Shown here one piece after another: positions 40,408 through 49,121 of a stretch of 64,000 nt of DNA; the first letter of the stretch is position 1; each line of letters opens with the position of its first letter. The stretch is from Verrucomicrobiia bacterium. Lineage in GTDB: Bacteria > Verrucomicrobiota > Verrucomicrobiia > Verrucomicrobiales > Akkermansiaceae. A model generated the notes under the pieces. That model was given only the letters and a program-made list of their open reading frames with translations, had not been told where the DNA came from and made no database searches. The stretch covers positions 1 through 64,000 of the forward strand of contig JAUIJD010000008.1 of NCBI GenBank assembly GCA_030431475.1. Reading direction: 5' to 3'. The translations under genes were made by a program, and so were the position numbers.

Positions 40408-43400
40408 ATGCACCGCGTTTTCGTCGAAAAGCAGCCCGAGTTCGCCAACGAAGCCCGCCACCTCTTCCGCGAGCTCCGCGAGTCGCTGGAACTCGCCCCC
40501 CTCACCGGTCTCCGTCTCGTCCAGCGCTACGACGTCGACGGGCTCGAGGACCACGAGTTCGAGCAGGCCGTCCGCAACATCCTCTCGGAACCCCGGACCG
40601 ACCTCACCCACGGCGAGCTCGAGATTCCGGACGGCGCCGCCTCCTTCGCGGTCGAATACCTGCCGGGACAGTTCGACCAGCGGGCCGACTCCGCCGCCCA
40701 GTGCATCCAGATCCTCACCGGCAAGGAACGCCCGGCCGTCGCCTCGGCGCAGGTGCTGATCCTCGAAGGCGCGCTGACGGATGACCAGATCGAGGCGATC
40801 AAGCGCTACGTGATCAACGCGGTCGATTCCCACGAGGCGTCGATGGCCATGCCGGAATCGCTGGACCATCCCAGTCCGCCACCCGCCGATGTCGAGATCC
40901 TCGACGGTTTCGGCCAGCGCGAGCCGGAGGAGATCCGTCGCTCGCTCGGCCTCGCGATGTCCGCCGAGGACGTCGCCTTCTGCCAGCGCTACTTCACCGG
41001 CGAGGAGCATCGGGATCCCTCGATCACGGAACTCCGGATGCTCGACACCTACTGGTCCGACCACTGCCGCCACACCACCTTCCTGACCCGGATCGAGGAC
41101 GTCACCTTCGCCGAGGGCACCGGGCCCGTCCAGCGGGCGTGGAAGACCTACCTCGCCGTGCGTGAAACGCTCGGGCGGACCGACAAGCCGGTCACCCTGA
41201 TGGACATCGCGCTCTGCGGCATGCGCGAGCTGCGCGCCTCCGGGGAGCTCGACAACCTCGAGGAGTCCGAGGAGATCAACGCCGCCTCCATCATCGTTCC
41301 GGTCGAGATTTCTCCCACTCCGGGCTCCCCGCTCCCCGCTCCCCGCTCGGAGGAATGGCTGATCCAGTTCAAGAACGAGACCCACAACCACCCGACCGAG
41401 ATCGAGCCCTTCGGCGGGGCCGCCACCTGCCTCGGCGGCTGCATCCGCGATCCGCTCTCCGGCCGTTCCTACGTCTACCAGGCCATGCGGGTCACCGGCG
41501 CGGCCGATCCCCTCGCCCCCTTCTCCGAAACCCTGCCCGGCAAGCTCCCCCAGCGGAAGATCTGCCAGGTCGCCGCCGAGGGCTACTCGTCCTACGGCAA
41601 CCAGATCGGCCTCGCCACCGGCCTGGTCGCCGAGGTCTACCACCCGGGCTACCTCGCCAAGCGGCTGGAGATCGGGGCGGTGGTCGCCGCCGCACCTCGC
41701 GAGAACGTCTTCCGCGGCACCCCCGCGTCCGGCGACTCCATCCTCCTGATCGGCGGGCGCACCGGACGCGACGGCGTCGGCGGAGCCACCGGCTCCTCGA
41801 AGGAGCACGACGATTCCGCCCTCGAGAACTCCGCCGAGGTCCAGAAGGGCGACGCCCCCACCGAGCGCAAGATCCAGCGCCTCTTCCGCAACAGCGAGCT
41901 GGCGAGGAAGATCAAGATCTGCAACGACTTCGGCGCCGGCGGCGTTTCGGTGGCGATCGGCGAGATCGCTCCATCGCTCGACATCGACCTCGACGCCGTC
42001 ACCAAGAAATACGACGGCCTCGACGGCACCGAACTCGCCATCTCGGAGTCGCAGGAACGCATGGCGGTCTGCGTCGATCCCGCCGATGTCGACTTCTTCG
42101 TCGCCGCCTCCGACGCCGAGAATCTCGAATGCGTCCACGTCGCCACCGTGCGCGACCACGGACGCCTGCGCATGAACTGGCGCGGCAAGACCATCGTCGA
42201 CCTCTCCCGCGCCTTCCTCGACACCAACGGCGTCCAGCAGAGCGCCACCATTCACGTCACTTCACCCACTCCGCCGCAGGACACGGATGACCGGTCACCG
42301 ATCACTGATCACCTGGCGATGCTCAACCACTGCTCCCAGAAGGGCCTCGGCGAGATGTTCGACGGCTCGGTCGGCGCCGGCACCGTGCTCTGGCCTTTCG
42401 GCGGAGAGCACCAGCTCACGCCGCCCGACGCGATGGTCGCCAAGCTTCCCCTGCTCGAGGGTGACACCGACGCCTGCACTTACATGAGCTGGGCCTACGA
42501 TCCCTATCGTAGTTCCGATTCCCCCTTCCACGGCGCCGCCTGGGCGGTGACCGAGTCCGTGCTCAAGTGCGTCGCCGCCGGCGCCCGGCTCTCCGACGTC
42601 CGGCTCACGCTCCAGGAGTACTTCCCCAAGCTCGGCACCGACCCGTCCCGCTGGGGCCTTCCCTTCGCCGCGTTGCTCGGTGCCTTCGATGCCCAGCACG
42701 GCCTGCGTCTCGCCGCCATCGGCGGCAAGGACAGCATGTCCGGCTCGTTCAACGAGCTCGACGTCCCGCCGACCCTCGTCTCCTTCGCCCTCGCCCCGGG
42801 CAAGGCGAGCCACGCGCTTTCGCCCGAGTTCAAGCAGGCCGGCTCGACGGTCAGTCTCGTCGAGATCCCCGCGACCGACGAAGGACTGCCCGACTACGAC
42901 GCAATCCTGACGATGGCCACCAGGCTCCACTGCCTGAACCAGTCCGGCGCCATCCTCTCGATGAAGCATGTCGGCTCCGCCGGCCTCTCCCACGCCCTCG
43001 CCGTCTGCTGCTTCGGCAACCACCTCGGTTTTGAAAGGAGCGCCGATTATGAAATCGGCACCACACCGAGACCCGCCGCCTTCCTCATCGAGCACAGCGA
43101 GCCCCTCCACCCGTCCTTCGGCGCGGTCGAGCTCGGCCGAACCACCGAGGAACCCCGCCTCCACCTCGGCGAAGAAACCCACGAACTCGACACCCTCCTC
43201 GCCGCCTGGACCGGCACCCTCGAGCCCGTCTATCCGACAAAACCCGAGGAGGCCCCGTCATCTCCGGGCCCCGCCGACCTCCCGATCACCTCCGCTCCGA
43301 AACCGATCCGCAATCCGCGATCCCAAATCCCCCATCCGAAGGTCCTCATCCCCGCCTTCCCAGGAACCAACTCGGAGTACGACTCCGCCAAGGCCTTCCG

Positions 43401-44130
43401 CGAAGCCGGTGCCGACTCCGAGATCCTCGTCTTCCGCAATCTCACCGCGACCCACCTCGAGGAATCCCTCGCCGCCTTGGCGGAGAAGATCCGCGAGTCG
43501 CAGATTCTCTTCATCCCCGGCGGCTTCAGCGCCGGCGACGAGCCCGACGGGTCGGCGAAGTTCATCACCGCCGTGCTGCGCAGCCCGCGCATCGCCGAGG
43601 CCGTGATGGACCTGCTGAAGAACCGCGACGGACTCATCCTCGGCATCTGCAACGGCTTCCAGGCCCTGATCAAGACCGGGCTCGTCCCCTACGGTGAAAT
43701 CCGTGAACCCGACCCCGCCGCGCCGACCCTGTTCCACAACGACATCGGCCGCCACGTGTCCTGCTACGCCCGCACCCGCATCACATCGACCCGGTCGCCA
43801 TGGTTCGCCGGCTGCGAGCAGGGCGACCTGCACCGCATCCCGGTCTCTCACGGCGAAGGGAAGTTCATCGCCGATCCCGCCGTGATCGAGCAGCTCGCCG
43901 CCGCCGGACAGATCGCCACCCAGTACTGCGATGCCGACGGCCACCCGTCGATGGACATCGCCCACAATCCGAACGGCTCCTACGCCGCGATCGAAGGGAT
44001 CACCAGCCCCTGCGGCCGCGTCCTCGGAAAGATGGGCCACACCGAACGCCGCGGATCCCGGGTGGCAAAGAACATCCCCGGCGACAAGCACCAGCCCTTG
44101 TTCAAGGCCGGCGTCCGCTGGTTCGCCTGA
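40408..44130 (+). CDS. purL: Phosphoribosylformylglycinamidine synthase, fused PurL/PurQ type
   Basis: KNETHNHPTEIEPFGGAATCLGGCIRD; GGKDSMSG; C-terminal class I glutaminase GICNGFQALIKTGL. Start MHRVFVEKQPEF at 40408. Confidence 0.95.
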   Translation: MHRVFVEKQPEFANEARHLFRELRESLELAPLTGLRLVQRYDVDGLEDHEFEQAVRNILSEPRTDLTHGELEIPDGAASFAVEYLPGQFDQRADSAAQCIQILTGKERPAVASAQVLILEGALTDDQIEAIKRYVINAVDSHEASMAMPESLDHPSPPPADVEILDGFGQREPEEIRRSLGLAMSAEDVAFCQRYFTGEEHRDPSITELRMLDTYWSDHCRHTTFLTRIEDVTFAEGTGPVQRAWKTYLAVRETLGRTDKPVTLMDIALCGMRELRASGELDNLEESEEINAASIIVPVEISPTPGSPLPAPRSEEWLIQFKNETHNHPTEIEPFGGAATCLGGCIRDPLSGRSYVYQAMRVTGAADPLAPFSETLPGKLPQRKICQVAAEGYSSYGNQIGLATGLVAEVYHPGYLAKRLEIGAVVAAAPRENVFRGTPASGDSILLIGGRTGRDGVGGATGSSKEHDDSALENSAEVQKGDAPTERKIQRLFRNSELARKIKICNDFGAGGVSVAIGEIAPSLDIDLDAVTKKYDGLDGTELAISESQERMAVCVDPADVDFFVAASDAENLECVHVATVRDHGRLRMNWRGKTIVDLSRAFLDTNGVQQSATIHVTSPTPPQDTDDRSPITDHLAMLNHCSQKGLGEMFDGSVGAGTVLWPFGGEHQLTPPDAMVAKLPLLEGDTDACTYMSWAYDPYRSSDSPFHGAAWAVTESVLKCVAAGARLSDVRLTLQEYFPKLGTDPSRWGLPFAALLGAFDAQHGLRLAAIGGKDSMSGSFNELDVPPTLVSFALAPGKASHALSPEFKQAGSTVSLVEIPATDEGLPDYDAILTMATRLHCLNQSGAILSMKHVGSAGLSHALAVCCFGNHLGFERSADYEIGTTPRPAAFLIEHSEPLHPSFGAVELGRTTEEPRLHLGEETHELDTLLAAWTGTLEPVYPTKPEEAPSSPGPADLPITSAPKPIRNPRSQIPHPKVLIPAFPGTNSEYDSAKAFREAGADSEILVFRNLTATHLEESLAALAEKIRESQILFIPGGFSAGDEPDGSAKFITAVLRSPRIAEAVMDLLKNRDGLILGICNGFQALIKTGLVPYGEIREPDPAAPTLFHNDIGRHVSCYARTRITSTRSPWFAGCEQGDLHRIPVSHGEGKFIADPAVIEQLAAAGQIATQYCDADGHPSMDIAHNPNGSYAAIEGITSPCGRVLGKMGHTERRGSRVAKNIPGDKHQPLFKAGVRWFA
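41324..41348. repeat. Heptad repeat (GCTCCCC)x3.6 inside purL
   Basis: Direct reading; encodes PGSPLPAPRS. Confidence 0.9.
42293..42313. repeat. Heptad repeat GGTCACC GATCACT GATCACC inside purL
   Basis: Direct reading; encodes RSPITDH. Confidence 0.8.
43305..43339. repeat. Degenerate heptad repeat GATCCGC AATCCGC GATCCCA AATCCCC CATCCGA inside purL
   Basis: Direct reading; shares TCCGCAATCCGC with the 505-572 array; encodes IRNPRSQIPHP. Confidence 0.85.
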
Positions 44131-44160
44131 TCCACGCCACCGCCCCGCTCGGAGGCCCGA

Positions 44161-44181
44161 GGAATTTGTCGGACAAATTCC
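44161..44181. promoter_or_regulatory. 21-bp perfect palindrome GGAATTTGTC-G-GACAAATTCC
   Basis: 10-bp arms with 1-nt centre in the purL/cytochrome intergenic region. Confidence 0.7.
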
Positions 44182-44224
44182 GACTTTTGGTTGATAAATC
44201 AGCCTTCTCGCACGTATCTGCGCC

Positions 44225-46516
44225 ATGCGATTCGGAATCTTCCTCGTTCTCCTGACCCTGCCGCTGGCGGCCCAGCGGGGTGACCGCAGCGGTCACGACA
44301 ACACCGAGCCCGTGGTCCCGGAGAGCGCGATCCCCCCGGCGCCGGTGCTCACGGTCGAGCAAGCGCTCGAGACCTTCGAGATCCAACCCGGCTTCACCAT
44401 CGAGCCGGTCGTGGCCGAACCCCTCGTGGAGAAGCCCGTTGCACTCGATTTCGATGCGGCCGGGCGCATGTGGGTCTGCGAAATGCGTGGCTACATGCCC
44501 GACATCGACGGCAAGGGGGAAAACGAACCGATGGGACGCATCGCGGTGCTGGAGGACTCCGACGGCGACGGCCGCGCCGAGACCCGCCACACCTTCCTCG
44601 ACCAGCTGCTGCTTCCGCGGTCCGTCTGCGTGTATCCCGACGGCGTTCTCTTCCTCGACGAGAACCGACTGTGCTGGGTGCCCCGGGACGGGGTGAAAGC
44701 CTCCGGGGAGGTCGAAGTGATCGACGCCGGCTTCGCCCGGGGGGGCAACGTCGAACACAAGCCCAACGGCCTGCTTCCGAATCTCGACAACTGGCTCTAC
44801 CTCGCCAAGAGCGACAAACGCATCCGCCGGGTTGATGGCGAGTGGATCGTCGACCGGACCTCGTTCCGCGGCCAGTGGGGCATCGCCCGCGACGACTGGG
44901 GCCGTCTTTACCACAACAACAACTCGACCTTCCTGGTCGCCGACCAGATCGCGCCCAACGTCCTCACCGGCAACCCGGCGGCAAAGATGAAGCTCCGGAT
45001 TTCGCAGCGCCTCGGGAGCAACCGCGTCTGGCCGATCCGCGTCACCCCGGCCGTCAACCGCGCCTACATCGCCAAGGCGAACGGCTACGACCAGAACACC
45101 CTCGACCCCGACACCCACAAGCTGATCAATTGCACTGCGGCCGCCGGCTTGACGGTCTATCGCGGCACCCATTTCCCGGACGCGTGGCGGAACACCGCCT
45201 TCATCACCGAGTCATCGGTCAACCTGCTCAAGGCCATCCGCATCCAGGACGACGGCGGAGAACTCTCCGGCGAACCCCTGCCCGGCGAGCAGGAGTTCCT
45301 CGCCTCCACCGACGAACGCTTCCGGCCGGTCAACGTCTACAACGCCCCCGACGGCTCGCTCTACCTGTTGGACATGTATCACGGCATCATCCAGCACAAG
45401 ACCTACATGACGAGCTACCTGCGGGAGCAGACGCTTTCCCGCGGACTCGACAAGCCCGGGCTCGGGCACGGACGCATCTACCGCATCCGCCATGAGGCAT
45501 CCGAACCGCAGGAGGTTCCGGACCTCGCCGCCCTGCCCCCCGCCGGACTGGTGGAAATGCTGCGCCACCCGAATGCCTGGCATCGCGAAACGGCGCAGCG
45601 TCTCATCATCAGCGGCAAGGCCGATGAGTTCGCCCCGCTCCTTCGCCCGCTGGCCGCCGACACCTCCGCTCCGCGGGCGGCGCTCCATGCGATCTGGTCG
45701 CTGGAGGGGCTCGGAGCCCTCACACCGACGGATCTCGAGGCCGCCATCCGGTCGCAGGATGCCAAGCTCCGTGCCGGAGCCCTGTGGGCCGCCGGCACCC
45801 TGCCGGCACCGGCCCTGATCCAGACCGTCGCGCTCCTCGAAGGCGTCCGTCCCTCGAAGGAATCCGCCCCGTACCGCGCGCGGATGCTGGCCCTCACCGC
45901 CACCCCCGACTCGATGCGCCAGCTTGCCGCCCTGCTCTCCAAGGCCAGCGGGATGCGCTTCGTCCGGGAAGCCGCGGTCTCGGGGATGGCCGGCCACGAG
46001 CGCTCGTTCCTCGAGTTCTACAGGGACTCGCTTGGCGACAAACAGTTGGTCGCCTGGCTGGAGAAGGCCGCGGCCGGCAATCACGACCAACAGAAGGGCC
46101 CCGGCCTCGCCGGCCAGGAGCTCGCCTCCTTCCTGCGCGGCAAGGAACTCTTCCACGGCGAGGCCGCCTGCATGGGTTGCCACGGGGCCGATGGCGCCGG
46201 ACTCGACAACCTCGGTCCACCCCTCGACGGCTCGGAATGGGTCACCGAGGATGCCGCGAGACTGGTGAAGATCATGCTTCACGGCATGACCGGCCCGGTG
46301 GAGGTCGCGGGTGAAACCTACACTCCTGCGGCCGCCATGCCGGGTCTTTCCTTCAATCCGGCGATGACGGACCAGCACATCGCCGACATCGCCACCTACA
46401 TCCGGCACGAGTGGGACAATCGCGCCGGGGTCGTCGACAGGCAACAGGTCACGAAAACGCGGGCCGCCACCTCGGAGCGATCCGGCCGCCCCTACACCGC
46501 GAAGGAACTCCGCTGA
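44225..46516 (+). CDS. PVC-type membrane-bound dehydrogenase / HEAT / cytochrome c protein
   Basis: EIQPGFTIEPVVAEPLVEKPVALDFDAAGRMWVCEMRGYMPD; C-terminal AACMGCHGADG heme motif. Confidence 0.92.
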   Translation: MRFGIFLVLLTLPLAAQRGDRSGHDNTEPVVPESAIPPAPVLTVEQALETFEIQPGFTIEPVVAEPLVEKPVALDFDAAGRMWVCEMRGYMPDIDGKGENEPMGRIAVLEDSDGDGRAETRHTFLDQLLLPRSVCVYPDGVLFLDENRLCWVPRDGVKASGEVEVIDAGFARGGNVEHKPNGLLPNLDNWLYLAKSDKRIRRVDGEWIVDRTSFRGQWGIARDDWGRLYHNNNSTFLVADQIAPNVLTGNPAAKMKLRISQRLGSNRVWPIRVTPAVNRAYIAKANGYDQNTLDPDTHKLINCTAAAGLTVYRGTHFPDAWRNTAFITESSVNLLKAIRIQDDGGELSGEPLPGEQEFLASTDERFRPVNVYNAPDGSLYLLDMYHGIIQHKTYMTSYLREQTLSRGLDKPGLGHGRIYRIRHEASEPQEVPDLAALPPAGLVEMLRHPNAWHRETAQRLIISGKADEFAPLLRPLAADTSAPRAALHAIWSLEGLGALTPTDLEAAIRSQDAKLRAGALWAAGTLPAPALIQTVALLEGVRPSKESAPYRARMLALTATPDSMRQLAALLSKASGMRFVREAAVSGMAGHERSFLEFYRDSLGDKQLVAWLEKAAAGNHDQQKGPGLAGQELASFLRGKELFHGEAACMGCHGADGAGLDNLGPPLDGSEWVTEDAARLVKIMLHGMTGPVEVAGETYTPAAAMPGLSFNPAMTDQHIADIATYIRHEWDNRAGVVDRQQVTKTRAATSERSGRPYTAKELR

Positions 46517-46556
46517 CGCAGCTCGGGCGCTTGTCGGCGATCCCGCCGCGTGCCCT

Positions 46557-47024
46557 TTACATCCCCTCCTTCCGCATCAGCTCGCTGAGCTGCTTCTGGA
46601 ACGATTCGATGTCCTCCTGGTTCGGGCGGTAGCCGGGAGTGTCGGGATCGAGGCCGGGGCGACCCATCTGGTCGATCATCCACACCGCCGTCTCGCCGTC
46701 GGAAAAGGTCACCTTCCCGCTCACCAGCGCTCCCGGCACCGCAATGCTGTCCATGCTCACATTCACCGCCCCGGTCGCCTCGGGCACGGCATCGATGACC
46801 GTGTCCTCGTCCGCCGGCTTCGCCTCCCCGCCCGCGTCGTCGTCCGTCTCCTCGAGAATCGTGATTCCCAGATCGAGCACCATGAAACGCGCGTCCATGT
46901 AGGTGATGGTCAGGTCGTGCTCCTCCTTGAGCTTCCGCTGGAGGTCGGCGATCGACGCCCCTTCGGCCGCCCACTGGTGGAGCGACTGCTTCTGGTCTTC
47001 GGTGAGCTGGCTGGCGCTGAACAT
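46557..47024 (-). CDS. Hypothetical protein
   Basis: 155-aa ORF MFSASQLTEDQKQSLHQWAAEGASIADLQRKLKEEHDLTITYMDARFMVLDLGI with coiled-coil or HTH-like N-terminus. Confidence 0.75.
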   Translation of the reverse strand: MFSASQLTEDQKQSLHQWAAEGASIADLQRKLKEEHDLTITYMDARFMVLDLGITILEETDDDAGGEAKPADEDTVIDAVPEATGAVNVSMDSIAVPGALVSGKVTFSDGETAVWMIDQMGRPGLDPDTPGYRPNQEDIESFQKQLSELMRKEGM

Positions 47025-47077
47025 GCGTCCGATTCAGAACCGCCGCCGCCGATTGCCAAGCCCAAACGCGCGGGGAA

Positions 47078-47509
47078 TCACCCGCTCACCCCTTCACGCC
47101 GCGCTTCCACCGCGAGACGGAAAGCCTGCCGGTCGCCATGGCGGCGGATCGAGAACTTCACGCAGCGCCGGCGTCCGGGCTCCGGACACCAGGTGGCCTG
47201 CCAGAAATAGTAGGTCTCCCCGTTGGTGGCCGACACCGCGACCTTCGACACCCCGACCACACCTGAAGAATTCCGGGCCGATTTCAGGCACACCCGCGGA
47301 CCGGAATCCCGCTCGTCCAGCTTCTCGACCAAGGCATTCCGCCACTGCCGGGCCGCGCGATACGAGGAACGCGTTCCCCCGTGCAGCCGGTCGGCGAAGA
47401 ACTTTCCGTATTTCCTCCCGCGACGCTGCAGCCGGACCTGCCAGCCATGGGTGCTGGCGTCCGGCAGGTCGATGCGCGCGATCGCATAGGTGTCGTCAGG
47501 CGTCCACAT
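47078..47509 (-). CDS. AP2-domain-like protein
   Basis: HGWQVRLQRRGRKYGKFFADRLHGGTRSSYRAARQWRNALVEKL and NSSGVVGVSKV...YYFWQATWCPEPGRRRCVKFSIRRHGDRQAFRLAVEAR, two AP2-like units. Confidence 0.75.
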   Translation of the reverse strand: MWTPDDTYAIARIDLPDASTHGWQVRLQRRGRKYGKFFADRLHGGTRSSYRAARQWRNALVEKLDERDSGPRVCLKSARNSSGVVGVSKVAVSATNGETYYFWQATWCPEPGRRRCVKFSIRRHGDRQAFRLAVEARREGVSG

Positions 47510-47601
47510 GCGGCCCCGAAAACCTCGGATGCCGCGGATGCCTTGTCAACGAAAGGCCAGCCAAAGTAGCTTCGGCTCCGGCGAAAGCGTTGGGGCGGCG
47601 C

Positions 47602-47862
47602 TCAACTCTTGGCCATGATTTCGATCTCGACGAAGGTCACGTCGGCGACGCGCCACGGCTTGGGTATGGATCTCCTGGCCATCCGACCAGCGTGCCGCCC
47701 GCAGAACCGCCACGCGACACCGCAGCAAGGGGCGCATCTACCCTGCTTACGACGCTTCAGCACGGCCTGTAGTTTCAAACTAAGCGATTCGGGAATCGTG
47801 TCGGCCAGCGCCAGAGCGAACAGAGCCAGTGAAAGAATGATCGGGGTGAGGATGGCTTTCAT
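47602..47862 (-). CDS. Possible small secreted protein or remnant
   Basis: MKAILTPIILSLALFALALADTIPESLS signal-peptide-like N-terminus; remainder Cys/Arg-rich and possibly out of frame. Confidence 0.3.
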   Translation of the reverse strand: MKAILTPIILSLALFALALADTIPESLSLKLQAVLKRRKQGRCAPCCGVAWRFCGRHAGRMARRSIPKPWRVADVTFVEIEIMAKS

Positions 47863-47871
47863 GTCTTGGTC

Positions 47872-47982
47872 TCCCGGTGCCACCCGCTGCAACCGCAACG
47901 ATATCCTAGCGAAAGTCACCCCCTCCGACATTTTTCACCTTTCCCGCGGATCCGCAGTTGGCGCTATTGCCCTGACGCCAAT
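47872..47982 (-). pseudogene. Decayed fragment of the RCC1 repeat region of the 49122-53948 gene
   Basis: Minus-strand reading GNSANCGSAGKVKNVGGGDFR*DIVAVAAGGTG vs intact GNSTNRGSAVKVKNIDGSGFLQDIVAVAAGGTG; first 35 nt identical to 52526-52560; in-frame TAG. Confidence 0.85.
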
Positions 47983-47986
47983 GGGA

Positions 47987-49117
47987 TCACGGCGACCACG
48001 TGACACCCTCCGGAGCATTTGGCGCAAGGTTTGTCTCTTGGTCGTATTCCAAATTCCGGTCGTTTAGTGTGGGATTGAGGTAGTAATCAAACCTCAATCT
48101 AGGCATTTTATCGAGCTCCCGATCAACCCACATGGCAGGAATTACTTCAAAGGGATTGACGTTCGCGACGCGCTCCATCGGTCTCGTTATCTTCCCATAA
48201 AGAGCTGAAATAATTTTTCCGGTCTCTTTATCCTTCACAGTGCGGAATCTCACAAGGTAGCCAATGGGCTCTTTTTGCTCGGCGAAGATTCTTGCGCCCC
48301 GTTCTGACGATCTTTTCTCGATGGTTAACTCTTTCACGGCGTAGCCATCCAACGGTGCCTCCCTTGGATATTTGAGCAGGCTTTCCTCACTTACTAGTTC
48401 AGGCACGGGAACAAGACCGTCGTCCGGATTCGAAAATCGGATAAAGCATGATATCTTGTAATCATTCTGATCCTTGAACTCGGATTCAAATTTTACGAGC
48501 AGATCATCTTTCTTTCCTTTCCCATAGGGCTTCACCCAGTCCTTCTCAAACAGATCAAATCCAAATTCTTGGTCAACATTAGGAGCGCGGTGAGCCCCGT
48601 CAATCCCTCCAAGCCATACTCGCATGGGGATGGGCTTGCCTACTTTCCTAAGAGCCACGTCAATGGTTGGATCCCAAGGACGAAAGCCAACTTGTTTCGC
48701 CAACTCGCGATCATTGTTTAGATCGCCCCTCCATCTTACTTCTGGTCTGCTAGGATAATAACCATCTTTTTCGATCACGACATCAGAGCAACCCTGACCT
48801 CGAGACTCCACCGTGAACAAACCTTCTTCATCTGTTCTACCTTTGTAATTATTGTGACCGTCAGCATGCAAAAGGCTGTCGATCCCAACATTGATATCCG
48901 CGTCAGGAATCGGTTTTCCGTCTTCACCAATCACACGGAATGTGACCTTGATCTTGTAGTGACGCTCCCGGTAAATTTTTTGGATGTATTCTTCCGCAGT
49001 GAGACCTTCCGGTATCTCATACTTAGGAATGTCCTCGGGCTTATAGGTGAATGGCTCTTGAGTAAAACCGTTTTGCGACGTGAGCGCCAAGATTGTCAGA
49101 AATGTAAATATTTTCAT
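47987..49117 (-). CDS. Hypothetical secreted protein with carboxypeptidase-regulatory-like N-terminal domain
   Basis: Signal peptide MKIFTFLTILALTSQNGFTQ; KIKVTFRVIGEDGKPIPDADINVG...GRTDEEGLFTVESRGQGCSDVVIEKDGYYPSR; visibly AT-rich relative to neighbours. Confidence 0.8.
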   Translation of the reverse strand: MKIFTFLTILALTSQNGFTQEPFTYKPEDIPKYEIPEGLTAEEYIQKIYRERHYKIKVTFRVIGEDGKPIPDADINVGIDSLLHADGHNNYKGRTDEEGLFTVESRGQGCSDVVIEKDGYYPSRPEVRWRGDLNNDRELAKQVGFRPWDPTIDVALRKVGKPIPMRVWLGGIDGAHRAPNVDQEFGFDLFEKDWVKPYGKGKKDDLLVKFESEFKDQNDYKISCFIRFSNPDDGLVPVPELVSEESLLKYPREAPLDGYAVKELTIEKRSSERGARIFAEQKEPIGYLVRFRTVKDKETGKIISALYGKITRPMERVANVNPFEVIPAMWVDRELDKMPRLRFDYYLNPTLNDRNLEYDQETNLAPNAPEGVTWSP

Positions 49118-49121
49118 CAGT

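Noticed and set aside
39124-42255. 1043-aa minus-strand ORF
   Set aside because: Shadow ORF opposite the 39145-40140 gene and purL.
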